Source: Polaribacter septentrionalilitoris (GTDB taxonomy: Bacteria; Bacteroidota; Bacteroidia; Flavobacteriales; Flavobacteriaceae). From it: 64,000 bases of DNA. The notes under the pieces were generated by a model, which saw nothing but the letters and a program-made list of their open reading frames with translations, did no database searches and had not been told where the DNA came from. Location: assembly GCF_009832745.1 (NCBI RefSeq), contig NZ_VRMJ01000033.1, forward strand, positions 248,001 to 312,000. Reading direction: 5' to 3'. Shown here one piece after another: positions 53,628 through 62,010 of this stretch (position 1 is its first letter; each line of letters begins with the position of its first letter). A program made the position numbers and the translations under genes.

Positions 53628-54497
53628 ATGAAAAAAATTGTTCTCTTATTGTTTTCTCTTTTTTTACTGATGATTTCTTGTAAAGATAAAACTACAAAAA
53701 AGGAAAGTCAACAACCAAAAACAGCAGAAAAAAAGTCAACAAAAGCAGCTAATGTTTCTATTTTAAAAAAGGAATTTGTTATTGCTGGTTTAAATGATAT
53801 TTCTCACAAAGTTTGGTTGTATTTGCCACCTAATTATAAATCTTCAAAAGATAATTATCCGGTAATTTATATGCACGATGCACAAAATTTATTTGATGAT
53901 TTAACTTCTTTTGTAGGAGAATGGGGAATTGATGAAACTTTAAACCAACTTTATAAAAAGACCGGGAAAAGCTTTATTGTAGTTGGTGTTGAAAATGGTG
54001 GAGAGAAAAGAATAGAAGAGTATACACCTTGGACGCATCCAAAATATGGTGGAGGAAAAGGTGCTATTTATGTCGATTTTTTAGCAAACCAACTCAAGCC
54101 TTATATTGATGCAAATTACAGAACAAAACCAGAAGCAAACCAAACAGCTATCATTGGAAGTTCTTTAGGTGGATTAATTTCTTTTTATGGAGGTTTAAAA
54201 TACCCTAATGTGTTTGGAAATATTGGCGCACTTTCAACCTCTTTTTGGTTTTCTGATAATGTAAATAATTTTGCTAAAGAAAATGCAAATCAACAAAACA
54301 CAAAACTGTATTTATTAGTTGGCGGAAAAGAAGGAGAATCTATGGTTCCTGATACAGAAAATATGTCAAAATTATTACTTAAAGATGGTTTTAAAAAAGC
54401 GCAACTTAAAACAAAAATAGTTCCTGAAGGAAAACATACAGAGTCTTTTTGGAAAGCAGAATTTTTAGAAGTTATTACCTTTTTATATAATTTATAA
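53628..54497 (+). CDS. Lipoprotein esterase (alpha/beta hydrolase, esterase D family)
   Basis: The 289-residue protein has a lipoprotein signal ([20 protein letters not shown], Cys18), then a Lys-rich linker and an esterase domain: [13 protein letters not shown] (about 80-92), the nucleophile motif [15 protein letters not shown] (Ser about 176) and HTESFW for the catalytic His near the end. The family, which includes enterochelin and ferric-siderophore esterases and IroE-like hydrolases, cleaves esters in the periplasm. The dut gene starts 4 bp downstream. Confidence 0.88.
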   Translation: MKKIVLLLFSLFLLMISCKDKTTKKESQQPKTAEKKSTKAANVSILKKEFVIAGLNDISHKVWLYLPPNYKSSKDNYPVIYMHDAQNLFDDLTSFVGEWGIDETLNQLYKKTGKSFIVVGVENGGEKRIEEYTPWTHPKYGGGKGAIYVDFLANQLKPYIDANYRTKPEANQTAIIGSSLGGLISFYGGLKYPNVFGNIGALSTSFWFSDNVNNFAKENANQQNTKLYLLVGGKEGESMVPDTENMSKLLLKDGFKKAQLKTKIVPEGKHTESFWKAEFLEVITFLYNL

Positions 54498-54501
54498 ATC
54501 A

Positions 54502-54933
54502 ATGAACGTACAAATCATTAACAAATCAAAACATGCAACACCAAATTACGAAACAGATGGTGCAGCAGGAATGGATTTAAGAGCAAATATAGATACAGCT
54601 ATTACTTTAAAACCCTTAGAAAGAGCTATTGTAAAAACAGGTTTATTTATTGCATTACCTGTTGGTTTTGAAGCGCAAGTAAGACCTAGAAGTGGTTTGG
54701 CTGCTAAAAAAGGAATTACAGTTTTAAATAGTCCAGGAACTGTAGATGCAGATTATCGAGGAGAAATTGGTGTGATTTTAGTCAATTTATCAAATGAAGA
54801 TTTTGTGATTAATGATGGTGAACGAATTGCTCAATTGGTCATTGCAAAACACGAACGTGTAAACTGGCAAGAAGTTGAAGTTTTATCAGAAACCGAACGT
54901 GGAGCTGGTGGTTTTGGAAGTACTGGTGTATAG
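54502..54933 (+). CDS. dut: dUTP diphosphatase
   Basis: Dut hydrolyses dUTP to dUMP and keeps uracil out of DNA. The 143-residue trimeric-type enzyme has the five motifs: [10 protein letters not shown] (motif 1), [13 protein letters not shown] (motif 2), [14 protein letters not shown] (motif 3), GERIAQLVI (motif 4) and [10 protein letters not shown] (motif 5). It is 4 bp after the esterase gene and 2 bp before the next gene, so it is in the middle of an operon. Confidence 0.97.
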   Translation: MNVQIINKSKHATPNYETDGAAGMDLRANIDTAITLKPLERAIVKTGLFIALPVGFEAQVRPRSGLAAKKGITVLNSPGTVDADYRGEIGVILVNLSNEDFVINDGERIAQLVIAKHERVNWQEVEVLSETERGAGGFGSTGV

Positions 54934-54935
54934 CA

Positions 54936-55283
54936 ATGGAAGCACCTAAACTGCAACCTTTAAGAATTATCTCTGGATGGCACGTAGAATGGAATTTATT
55001 TTACGAGGTAGATCCATCAGAAGAAACTATGACTTATTTAGATTCGAGTTCTTTACTTCATCTTAATAATAATGCTGGTAAAGTTGCTGTTAACTTAGAA
55101 TGGAGACCAGAAAATGATGTAAACGGAAACTATATTCTTAGAGTTATTAGTTTAAGTGAAGTAAAAAACAAAAAAGGTGACATTATTTACGATGGTGACT
55201 GGGAAAATTTACTTTTCGAATTACATTCTAAAAATAGATTGGAAGTTGTAAGTGAAATTGAAAGAGTATTACTACAATTTTGA
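54936..55283 (+). CDS. Conserved hypothetical protein downstream of dut
   Basis: The 115-residue protein starts at an ATG (MEAPKLQPLRIISGWHVEWN) 2 bp after dut. It is a mixed alpha/beta protein without signal or membrane segments: YEVDPSEETMTYLDSSSLLHL, VAVNLEWRPENDVNGNYILRVI, and a final DWENLLFELHSKNRLEVVSEIERVL. I know of no function; the dut linkage is its only context. Confidence 0.7.
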   Translation: MEAPKLQPLRIISGWHVEWNLFYEVDPSEETMTYLDSSSLLHLNNNAGKVAVNLEWRPENDVNGNYILRVISLSEVKNKKGDIIYDGDWENLLFELHSKNRLEVVSEIERVLLQF

Positions 55284-55319
55284 TTAAAAGAGGTTTAGTT
55301 TCATCAAAAAAAGAATGCC

Positions 55320-55344
55320 TTTTAGCAATACAATGTTGCTAAAA
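55320..55344. promoter_or_regulatory. Stem-loop in the leader of the small PspC-like gene
   Basis: TTTTAGCAA pairs with TTGCTAAAA (9 bp) around a 7-base loop, 19 bp before the ATG at 55363. No T-tract follows on the plus strand, so it is a leader hairpin rather than a terminator. Confidence 0.4.
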
Positions 55345-55362
55345 ATTTAAAATAATAAAATT

Positions 55363-55512
55363 ATGATATTAGGAGTTTCAGATTGGTTAAGTCCAAAAAT
55401 AAATGTAGAAGCAAAATACATTAGAATTGGTTTTGTTTTAGCAGTTTTACTGGCAGGTTTTGGTATTGGTTTATACCTTATTCTTTGGATTATTAAATTA
55501 CTTTCTAAGTAA
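55363..55512 (+). CDS. Small PspC-like membrane protein (49 aa)
   Basis: A 49-residue protein not caught by longer ORF searches: MILGVSDWLSPKINVEAKY, then one hydrophobic helix (IRIGFVLAVLLAGFGIGLYLILWIIKLL) and a basic end. The G...W....NVE...IRigFVL..L..G.GigLYLILWI pattern is that of PspC/phage-shock-type small membrane proteins. Frame and ATG are good, a hairpin lies upstream and its 3' end overlaps the convergent GNAT gene by 8 bp. Confidence 0.7.
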   Translation: MILGVSDWLSPKINVEAKYIRIGFVLAVLLAGFGIGLYLILWIIKLLSK

Positions 55513-56044
55513 GAATTTTATAAACCTGACTCATTTTTCTTACCTCATCATGTAATAATGTATAAGGTAAAAAAGTATGAGAATGATATGTATAACCTCT
55601 CTTTTTGTAAAATTGAAAAGCTTGAGGTTGTTCATCCATAGCATCTAACCAAATAATGCTATATGATTTTTTAAATGCTTTTTGCTCTAACCAAGTAAGA
55701 AGTGTTTTTCCTATTCCTAAACCTTGTGTTTTTTGATGTAAATATAACCGATGTAATTTTACTTGTTTTACGTCATGTAAACCTTCTAGTTTTTCATCCC
55801 AAATAATTCTAAAATTACCAATAATTTCTTCATCATATAAGATGAAATAGTAATCTGTATTTTCTTGAGAAAGCTCTTTTAAAATGTTTTCTTTTGAGTA
55901 TTGACTATTCACATACCAATTGCCATTATCTTTCCAAAAATGTTGATAAGCTAAAGGATAAATTTCTTGCATTAATATAAAAAGAGCATTCGTGTCTGAA
56001 GTGGAAATTTTTCTTAATTGAAGATTTTCTGATACTTTTATCAT
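55505..56044 (-). CDS. GNAT family N-acetyltransferase
   Basis: The 179-residue protein shows the GNAT core: LQLRKISTSDTNALFILMQEIYP at the start, LHRLYLHQKTQGLGIGKTLLTWLEQ (about 96-120, acetyl-CoA loop in TQGLGIGKT) and SIIWLDAMDEQPQAFQFYKKRGYTYHSHTF. It is followed by a shared terminator with recA. The acceptor substrate is unknown. Confidence 0.9.
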   Translation of the reverse strand: MIKVSENLQLRKISTSDTNALFILMQEIYPLAYQHFWKDNGNWYVNSQYSKENILKELSQENTDYYFILYDEEIIGNFRIIWDEKLEGLHDVKQVKLHRLYLHQKTQGLGIGKTLLTWLEQKAFKKSYSIIWLDAMDEQPQAFQFYKKRGYTYHSHTFLPYTLLHDEVRKMSQVYKILT

Positions 56045-56058
56045 ATATATAAAAATAA

Positions 56059-56095
56059 AAAACTGCTGTAGATTGATTACTTCTACAGCAGTTTT
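56059..56095. terminator. Terminator downstream of recA
   Basis: A 14-bp perfect stem, AAAACTGCTGTAGA with TCTACAGCAGTTTT, around a 9-base loop, followed on the minus strand by a U-rich run. It lies between recA's end and the GNAT gene's start. Confidence 0.9.
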
Positions 56096-56121
56096 ATAAT
56101 AATAATTAGAACTTTTAAGAC

Positions 56122-57129
56122 TTAATCTTGATTTTCAATAGCATCTTTTATTTTTCCTTCAAGTTCTTCCATGAGTTCTGGATTGTCTTTTATTAATCCT
56201 TTTACAGCATCTCTACCTTGACCTAATTTGGTTTCACCATAACTAAACCAAGATCCGCTTTTTTTAACAATCCCTAACTCTACACCAATATCTAAAATTT
56301 CTCCAACTTTAGATATTCCTTGTCCATACATAATATCAAATTCTGCAATTTGGAAAGGAGGTGCTACTTTATTTTTTACAATTTTAACTTTGGTTGAGTT
56401 ACCAATAACTCTATCACCATCTTTAATTTGTGTTCTTCTTCTAATATCTAAACGCACAGACGCATAAAACTTTAATGCATTACCACCTGTTGTTGTTTCA
56501 GGGTTTCCAAACATCACCCCAATTTTCTCTCTTAACTGGTTGATAAATATAACCGTACAATTAGTTTTAGAAATGGTACCTGTTAATTTACGTAATGCCT
56601 GAGACATTAAACGTGCATGAAGTCCCATTTTAGAATCTCCCATTTCACCTTCAATCTCAGATTTTGGTGTTAAGGCAGCAACTGAATCAATTACTACAAT
56701 ATCTATTGCTCCTGAACGAATTAAATTATCTGCAATTTCTAATGCTTGTTCTCCATGGTCTGGTTGAGAAATAATTAAATTATCTACATCTACACCTAAA
56801 TTTTCTGCATAAAACTTATCAAAAGCATGTTCTGCATCAATAAAAGCGGCAATTCCTCCTGCTTTTTGAGCTTCTGCAATGGCATGAATTGTTAAAGTAG
56901 TTTTACCTGATGATTCTGGTCCGTAAATTTCAATAACCCTTCCTCTTGGATAACCTCCAACTCCTAAAGCCAAATCTAACCCTAAAGAACCTGATGAAAT
57001 TGCATCTACGTCTTCGGTTACAACATCACCTAATTTCATTACAGAACCTTTACCATAAGTTTTATCTAACTTATCTAGAGTAAGTTGTAATGCTTTAAGT
57101 TTTGCTTGCTTTTCTTTATCTGTCGCCAT
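56122..57129 (-). CDS. recA: Recombinase RecA
   Basis: RecA drives strand exchange in recombinational repair and the SOS response. The 335-residue protein has the Walker A site [13 protein letters not shown] (70-82), Walker B in [15 protein letters not shown], and [32 protein letters not shown] for loop L2 and its neighbourhood. It is full length. No LexA-type palindrome is evident in the 113-bp upstream space shared with the epimerase gene. Confidence 0.98.
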   Translation of the reverse strand: MATDKEKQAKLKALQLTLDKLDKTYGKGSVMKLGDVVTEDVDAISSGSLGLDLALGVGGYPRGRVIEIYGPESSGKTTLTIHAIAEAQKAGGIAAFIDAEHAFDKFYAENLGVDVDNLIISQPDHGEQALEIADNLIRSGAIDIVVIDSVAALTPKSEIEGEMGDSKMGLHARLMSQALRKLTGTISKTNCTVIFINQLREKIGVMFGNPETTTGGNALKFYASVRLDIRRRTQIKDGDRVIGNSTKVKIVKNKVAPPFQIAEFDIMYGQGISKVGEILDIGVELGIVKKSGSWFSYGETKLGQGRDAVKGLIKDNPELMEELEGKIKDAIENQD

Positions 57130-57242
57130 AAATCTTGCTATATTTTTTATATTTTTAAAGTGTTACAAGTTACAAAAAACGCTTTCTTTATTCCTAAAAA
57201 AACTACTATAATTTTATAGTATTTTTACACAAAATTTAATTT

Positions 57243-58034
57243 ATGAGTTCCATAACTGTTTTAAAGAATGAAACTTCAATGGTTTCTATTGAGAAAGGTG
57301 AGTTAATCAGTTTTAAGGTGAATGAGGAAGAATATATTCATCAAAAAGGCAATAAAGGTTGGCGAAATTCTGATGATGAAATGTTTCCTGTAATTGGTCC
57401 AACCTCAAAAAATAATTTTAGAGTTCACACCAAAAATGGTGAAGCAATTCAAGATCAACATGGTTTATTGCGTGAAATGGACTATACTTTAATTTCTTCT
57501 GATAAAACCAGTGCTAGTTTTCTAAAAAAATATACAAAAAATACCAAAATTAAGAATAGTAAATTTCCAGAAAAATCTACTGAGGAATTGCTGTTTTGGC
57601 CTTTTGATTTTTCTTTTGAAAAACATTTTACTTTAAAAGATGATGTTTTAACCATTAAATTTATGATGAATTCTGATAAAGGAATGCCTTTTATGTTGGG
57701 CTATCATCCTGCGTTTTTATTGTCAGATACTGGAAAAGAAACCTTAATTTCTGGTGATCAAAAAATTACGTTATCAGATGTTTATAAAGCGGGTTCTAAT
57801 GCTTTTCCTGTGTTGAATACTGATAAAATCATCCTAAAAAATATTGATAAAAGTGATTTAGAAATTACCACCCAAGGTTTTGATAATTTTATGATGTGGA
57901 CAGAGGTTGATAATATGTTATGCATTGAGCCCATTACACAATATACATCGTATACAGACCAAAATTTTTCTGAAGAAAATATGCGATTATCAGCAGGAAA
58001 AAACGAATTTTTAGTGCAAATTAAAATCTTATAA
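57243..58034 (+). CDS. Aldose 1-epimerase family protein
   Basis: The 263-residue protein is a galactose-mutarotase-like fold: TVLKNETSMVSIEKGELISFKVNEEEYIHQK at the start, MFPVIGPTSKNNF, the His of GLLREMDYTLIS region, GYHPAFLL near the middle (substrate His) and CIEPITQYTS towards the end. Members interconvert anomers of sugars or bind sugar phosphates (YeaD-like). The pseudouridine synthase gene starts 1 bp after its stop, so they are coupled. Confidence 0.88.
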   Translation: MSSITVLKNETSMVSIEKGELISFKVNEEEYIHQKGNKGWRNSDDEMFPVIGPTSKNNFRVHTKNGEAIQDQHGLLREMDYTLISSDKTSASFLKKYTKNTKIKNSKFPEKSTEELLFWPFDFSFEKHFTLKDDVLTIKFMMNSDKGMPFMLGYHPAFLLSDTGKETLISGDQKITLSDVYKAGSNAFPVLNTDKIILKNIDKSDLEITTQGFDNFMMWTEVDNMLCIEPITQYTSYTDQNFSEENMRLSAGKNEFLVQIKIL

Positions 58035-58035
58035 T

Positions 58036-58605
58036 TTGATTAAAAATCATCGTCATTTTATCATTCACAAACCTTGGGGAATGATTTCTCAGTTTGTAAA
58101 TCCTGCAAAACGTAAAAAAAGTTTGTTAGGAGAATTGTACAATTTTCCTGAGGGAACCATGGCAATTGGCAGGTTAGATGTACCTTCTGAAGGCCTACTT
58201 TTATTAACAACAGATGGTAAAGTATCTGAAGCAATTAGAAGTAGTAAATACGAAAAAGAATATTATGTTCAAGTAGATGGAGTTATTACTGAAAACGAAA
58301 TTCATCAACTTAAAAAAGGTGTAGAAATTGGTTTTAATGGAAAAAAATATATGACAAAACCAGGTAAAGCTGCTATAATTGAGGATCCTAAATTTCCGTT
58401 AAGAAGTCAAAAAATTAGAGATGCTAGACATGGCCCAACAAGTTGGATTTCTATTTGTATTAGAGAAGGAAAATTTAGACAAGTTAGAAAAATGACAGCT
58501 GCTGTGGGTTTTCCTACCTTACGATTAATAAGAGTGCGTATTGGAAACATTAAATTAGAAAATTTAGAAGTTGGTGAAGTGATAGAGGTAGATAATTTAA
58601 TGTAA
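58036..58605 (+). CDS. RsuA/RluE-family rRNA pseudouridine synthase
   Basis: The 189-residue enzyme has the catalytic motif AIGRLDVPSEGLLLLTTDG (about 43-61; Asp in GRLD is the nucleophile) and the family end GKFRQVRKMTAAVGFPTLRLIRVRIG. It starts MIKNHRHFIIHKPWGMISQF at a TTG; no ATG is available before the first strand. It has no N-terminal S4 domain, so it belongs to the short, RluE-like group that modifies 23S rRNA. Confidence 0.92.
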   Translation: MIKNHRHFIIHKPWGMISQFVNPAKRKKSLLGELYNFPEGTMAIGRLDVPSEGLLLLTTDGKVSEAIRSSKYEKEYYVQVDGVITENEIHQLKKGVEIGFNGKKYMTKPGKAAIIEDPKFPLRSQKIRDARHGPTSWISICIREGKFRQVRKMTAAVGFPTLRLIRVRIGNIKLENLEVGEVIEVDNLM

Positions 58606-58649
58606 CAAATATTACGTACTACATTTTTAATTCTATTTATTTTTGTGCT

Positions 58650-58760
58650 ATGGATAATTCTAACACCACAATTTACATTGTTGCTGCAATTATAATTTTA
58701 CACTTTTTAGTAGGTTTTGGATATTTAATCTATAAATTGAATAAAAAAGATAAAAAGTAA
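58650..58760 (+). CDS. Small membrane protein (36 aa), unknown
   Basis: The frame encodes MDNSNTTIYIVAAIIILHFL, then VGFGYLIYKLNKKDKK: one hydrophobic helix with a basic C-terminus, in the orientation of a single-pass inner-membrane peptide. A TATTTTTG element (58638-58645) lies 4 bp before the ATG, which would place the transcription start at or near the start codon. I recognise no family. It converges on another small protein gene 3 bp downstream. Confidence 0.55.
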   Translation: MDNSNTTIYIVAAIIILHFLVGFGYLIYKLNKKDKK

Positions 58761-58763
58761 TTT

Positions 58764-58934
58764 TTACTTCTTTTTTTTATAGTTATCAAAATACAAAGCA
58801 GCTAGTAAACTTAATCCAACAACTATTCCTCCTAAAGAATCAAAAACTTTTTGATCTTTATACATTACATACACTGAAAAGAAAATTGATAATAAGCTAA
58901 TTATTATGATAAAGTATTTTAGCTTTTTACTCAT
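58764..58934 (-). CDS. Small two-helix membrane protein (56 aa), unknown
   Basis: The product starts MSKKLKYFIIIISLLSIFFS, then VYVMYKDQKVFDSLGG and a second helix IVVGLSLLAALYF, ending in basic residues. Two transmembrane segments are predicted. It lies 2 bp after the ElaA-like gene on the same strand and is probably co-transcribed. No known family. Confidence 0.6.
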   Translation of the reverse strand: MSKKLKYFIIIISLLSIFFSVYVMYKDQKVFDSLGGIVVGLSLLAALYFDNYKKKK

Positions 58935-58936
58935 TT

Positions 58937-59380
58937 TTATTTGCTTTTATCCATTCTAATATGAGGTATTCCATCTTCTAAATACTCCTCTCCTACTTTT
59001 ATAAACCCATGAGATTCGTAAAATTTTTGTAAATATACTTGTGCAGAAATGGTAATATTTATTTGATTATAATGTTCTTGTATTGCTTTGATAGAAGCTT
59101 TCATAACATCATGTCCATAACCAAACTTACGTTCTTTTTCTTCCACTACTACCCTACCAATACTTGCATTTTCAAAATAATCTCCTGGTTTAAAAATACG
59201 TGTATAGGCAACAATTTTATCATTTTTAACACCAAAAACATGGATTGCTTTTTGGTCTTTACCATCTACATCTTGATACACGCAATCTTGCTCTACTACA
59301 AAAACTTTAGAACGGATTTGTAGTATTTGATATAATTCTGTTGTGTTTAATTCTTGAAATGTTTTTGTAATAAAATTCAC
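58937..59380 (-). CDS. GNAT family acetyltransferase, ElaA-like
   Basis: The 147-residue protein has the ElaA signature RSKVFVVEQDCVYQDVDGKDQKAIHVFG (about 23-50), followed by IGRVVVEEKERKFGYGHDVMKASI, the acetyl-CoA binding segment, and YLQKFYESHGFIKVGEEYLEDGIPH. ElaA is a small GNAT whose substrate is not firmly known. The gene ends 2 bp before the small two-helix gene. Confidence 0.9.
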   Translation of the reverse strand: MNFITKTFQELNTTELYQILQIRSKVFVVEQDCVYQDVDGKDQKAIHVFGVKNDKIVAYTRIFKPGDYFENASIGRVVVEEKERKFGYGHDVMKASIKAIQEHYNQINITISAQVYLQKFYESHGFIKVGEEYLEDGIPHIRMDKSK

Positions 59381-59388
59381 TTAGAAAA

Positions 59389-59440
59389 GATTTCTCGATA
59401 CAATTTTCTTCCTTTATTAAGAAAATCACTCGAAATGACA
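59389..59440. repeat. Dispersed repeat, second copy of the AGATTTCTCGATAC...TCGAAATGACA type
   Basis: Begins AGATTTCTCGATACAATTTT and ends CTCGAAATGACA, with the same ends as the element after sdhB at 18393-18444. It lies between the ElaA-like gene and rpiB. Confidence 0.6.
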
Positions 59441-59454
59441 TATTTAAAATTGAT

Positions 59455-59889
59455 TTACCCAGCACAAGAAATTTTATTCACTCTGTTTTGATGTCTTCCA
59501 CCTTCGAATTCTGTAGAAAGAAAAACATCTACAAAACCTAATGCTTGTTGTAAAGACACAAAACGAGCAGGAATGGTTAAAACATTCGCATTATTATGTT
59601 GTCTTGTTAAGGCTACCAACTCATTATTCCAACACAAAGCCGCTCTAATACCTTGATGTTTGTTAGCTGTCATTTGTGCACCATTACCAGATCCACATAA
59701 AATAATACCTAATTCGGCTTTACCAGATTCAACAGCGTCTGCTGTAGGATGAATTGCATCAGGATAATCCATAGAACCATTTGTATCTGTTCCAAAATTT
59801 AAAACTGTATATCCTTTATTTTCTAAATGCTTTATAATTTCGAACTTATATTCAGTTCCTGCGTGGTCATTACCAATAGCAATTGTCAT
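59455..59889 (-). CDS. rpiB: Ribose-5-phosphate isomerase B
   Basis: RpiB interconverts ribose 5-phosphate and ribulose 5-phosphate. The start at the ATG at 59887-59889 (MTIAIGNDHAGTEYKF) is chosen because the protein then begins with the phosphate-binding strand; an upstream in-frame start adds eight residues. The 144-residue protein has GIILCGSGNGAQMTANKHQGIRAALCW (catalytic Cys in LCGSGNG) and ARFVSLQQALGFVDVFLSTEFEGGRHQNRV. It is the expected size. Confidence 0.96.
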   Translation of the reverse strand: MTIAIGNDHAGTEYKFEIIKHLENKGYTVLNFGTDTNGSMDYPDAIHPTADAVESGKAELGIILCGSGNGAQMTANKHQGIRAALCWNNELVALTRQHNNANVLTIPARFVSLQQALGFVDVFLSTEFEGGRHQNRVNKISCAG

Positions 59890-59924
59890 AATTTGTTGAT
59901 TTAAGAATGTCATTTCTACTTTAT

Positions 59925-59983
59925 GGAGAAATCTTATTATTTTTGAGATTTCTCAACTTCACTACGTTACGTTCGAAATGACA
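59925..59983. repeat. Hairpin and third copy of the TCGAAATGACA-type repeat
   Basis: AGAAATC...GATTTCT forms a hairpin (59928-59952) that leads into TTCTCAACTTCACTACGTTA and ends GTTCGAAATGACA. It is a shorter variant of the elements at 18393 and 59389, and marks the start of the large AT-rich gap. Confidence 0.55.
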
Positions 59984-59989
59984 AGTAGT

Positions 59990-60529
59990 TACATCACAAA
60001 AATATAGAATTTACAGGTTATGAACAGTTATAAACAATCAAAATTTATCATTTTTTAATAACCTCTTATTTTTGAAGTGTTTATCTATTTTAAGGGAATG
60101 TTAAGAACTTATCATTAAAAACTCGAAACTTTTTTTGGTGATTTTAAAAATTATTACAATACAAGTTCATACATGAGATATGCAAATTTAATTTTGATTT
60201 TTTGATAAAAGTTTATCAACATAAAATTTACAATTTGTTTACAGTAAACTTTGTAAAATTTATGAGATTTTTATATGAATACGTGTTTATAAGTTTTGTT
60301 AATAACTCTAAATTTAAATTGATTTTTAAGCTTTTAAATAACTCATAACTTGTCAATGTTTTTTAATAAGTGAATTATAAAAATTTAAAAGTAAAAATTT
60401 ATAGTAGCTATTCACATACTATTATAAACATTATAGTTTTTTAAATTTTTATAAAAGAAAAATAATTATAATATAGAATGTTGATAAGTGATTTATAAGA
60501 TAATAATTAACTTTGTAAAAAATTAGTTT
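59990..60529. other. AT-rich intergenic region with DnaA-box-like 9-mers (candidate oriC)
   Basis: About 540 bp with no gene and visibly higher A+T than the flanks. The 9-mer TTATNAACA occurs seven times: plus strand at 60018, 60028, 60213 and 60422; minus strand at 60284, 60297 and 60479. Two of the seven are TTATCAACA, one base from the classical TTATCCACA. Pairs at 60018/60028 and 60284/60297 are 10-13 bp apart. Long A/T tracts between them would suit a DNA-unwinding element. No promoter or terminator stands out. An origin is inference; dnaA is not in the window. Confidence 0.45.
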
Positions 60530-61747
60530 ATGAAAAAGTTATCTGCTTTTATTTTTTTCTACTTTTTTATTATCAATATTAATTCTCAAGTTTATGATAA
60601 ATTTATAATAGATTCAATTGAGTATATTATAGAAGACCCATACTCTACTGAAAATTTTGAGGTTAGTATTAGAAAATATCAAAATTGTCCGAAAGGTAAG
60701 TTTACTATTCCTGAAAGTATTTATTGGAATTATAACAATAAAACATATAAGATAGTGGGTATTTCGGAGAATGCATTTAAAGATTGTGTAAATTTAAATG
60801 AAGTAGTTTTTCCAAATAGTTTAAAATATATTGGTGAAGAAGCTTTTAAAAATACTGGCCTTAAAACTCTAAATTACCCAAAAGGTTTAACTTCTATTGG
60901 TTATGGTGCTTTCAGAGAATGTAAAAATTTAGAAACTATTAGTATTGAAGAGGGAGTAACATATATAGGAAATAGTACTTTTTCTTGGTGTAATAGCTTA
61001 TTAAATGTGACAATTTCTAATACTGTAAAAAGTTTTGGATACAGCACATTTAGTGCATGTAAAAGTTTGAGAAGTATTGTTATTCCTGACAGTGTTGAAA
61101 ATATTGAAAGTGGATTATTTGGAGGTTGTTCAAATCTTGAAACTGTAAAAATTTCTGATTCATTAAAAAAAATTCCTTATAAAACTTTTTCTGGTTGTGA
61201 AAGATTAAATAATGTTGAAATTCCCGATAATATAGAAAAAATAGAGAGCTCTACTTTTAGTGGATGTAAGAGTTTAACAAGTATTACTATCCCAGAGAAT
61301 GTAAAAACTATTGGAGATTATGCCTTTTATAATTGTATAAAATTAGAAAATGTGTCAGTTGAAGTTAAGACTCCTATTATTATAAATAATACAGTTTTTA
61401 AAGATGTCGCTATTAATAATATTCCTCTAAAAGTTCCAGAAAATTCAGAATTATTATATAAAAATGCCAATATATGGAAAAATTTTAAGACAATAATACC
61501 TTTAAAAATAACTAATTTTTATAATAATTTAAGAGTAGAATTTTACCCAAACCCAGCATCTAAACAAATAAAAATTGAGTTAAATAATTCAGAGTTACAA
61601 GAAGTTTTAATATGCAATAATTTAGGACAATTAATAAAAACTAGCAACAAAACTGTAATAGATACTTCTAAATTAGAATCTGGAATTTACTTTTTACTTG
61701 TAAAAACAAATAAAGGTAAAGCAACGAAAAAATTAGTAATAGAATAA
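60530..61747 (+). CDS. BspA-type leucine-rich-repeat surface protein with T9SS sorting domain
   Basis: The 405-residue protein has a signal peptide (KKLSAFIFFYFFIININS), then about eight BspA/Treponema-type leucine-rich repeats of 23 residues (about 75-285; pattern I...AF..C.NL..V.IP..V..IG) and, after a linker, a type A T9SS C-terminal domain (about 333-405: FYPNPASKQIKIELN ... LGQLIKTSN ... SGIYFLLVKTNKGKATKKLVIE). It is exported through the type IX system and released or attached to the surface. BspA-type repeats serve in adhesion or protein binding. It follows the candidate origin region directly. Confidence 0.93.
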   Translation: MKKLSAFIFFYFFIININSQVYDKFIIDSIEYIIEDPYSTENFEVSIRKYQNCPKGKFTIPESIYWNYNNKTYKIVGISENAFKDCVNLNEVVFPNSLKYIGEEAFKNTGLKTLNYPKGLTSIGYGAFRECKNLETISIEEGVTYIGNSTFSWCNSLLNVTISNTVKSFGYSTFSACKSLRSIVIPDSVENIESGLFGGCSNLETVKISDSLKKIPYKTFSGCERLNNVEIPDNIEKIESSTFSGCKSLTSITIPENVKTIGDYAFYNCIKLENVSVEVKTPIIINNTVFKDVAINNIPLKVPENSELLYKNANIWKNFKTIIPLKITNFYNNLRVEFYPNPASKQIKIELNNSELQEVLICNNLGQLIKTSNKTVIDTSKLESGIYFLLVKTNKGKATKKLVIE

Positions 61748-61748
61748 T

Positions 61749-61928
61749 TTAAACCGTTTCAGTTTTCTTTTCAGCTTTTAAAAGATAGGTTGTGTCTTTT
61801 TGAACTTCTGAAGCTTTAATAGGTACTTCTGTTTTGTTTAGAGATGAATTTACCGTTAGTACAGTAACTGCTATTCCTGTAATAAATATTACAGCGAATA
61901 AAACGATAATTTTACGTAGATTTTTCAT
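61749..61928 (-). CDS. Small secreted/anchored protein (59 aa), unknown
   Basis: The frame from ATG 61928 encodes MKNLRKIIVLFAVIFITGIA, then VTVLTVNSSLNKTEVPIK and a polar, charged tail. The hydrophobic N-terminus reads as a signal anchor or signal peptide; the tail has no cysteine. It begins in an A/T-rich leader and its stop codon lies 2 bp past the stop of the leucine-rich-repeat gene, so the genes converge. I know of no family. Confidence 0.5.
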   Translation of the reverse strand: MKNLRKIIVLFAVIFITGIAVTVLTVNSSLNKTEVPIKASEVQKDTTYLLKAEKKTETV

Positions 61929-62010
61929 TTCTAAATTGGTTGTTCTTATTATAAAGACGTATTAATTTAGAAAACGTTACAATAAAATTAAGATTTCTTT
62001 AACTTTTTAT

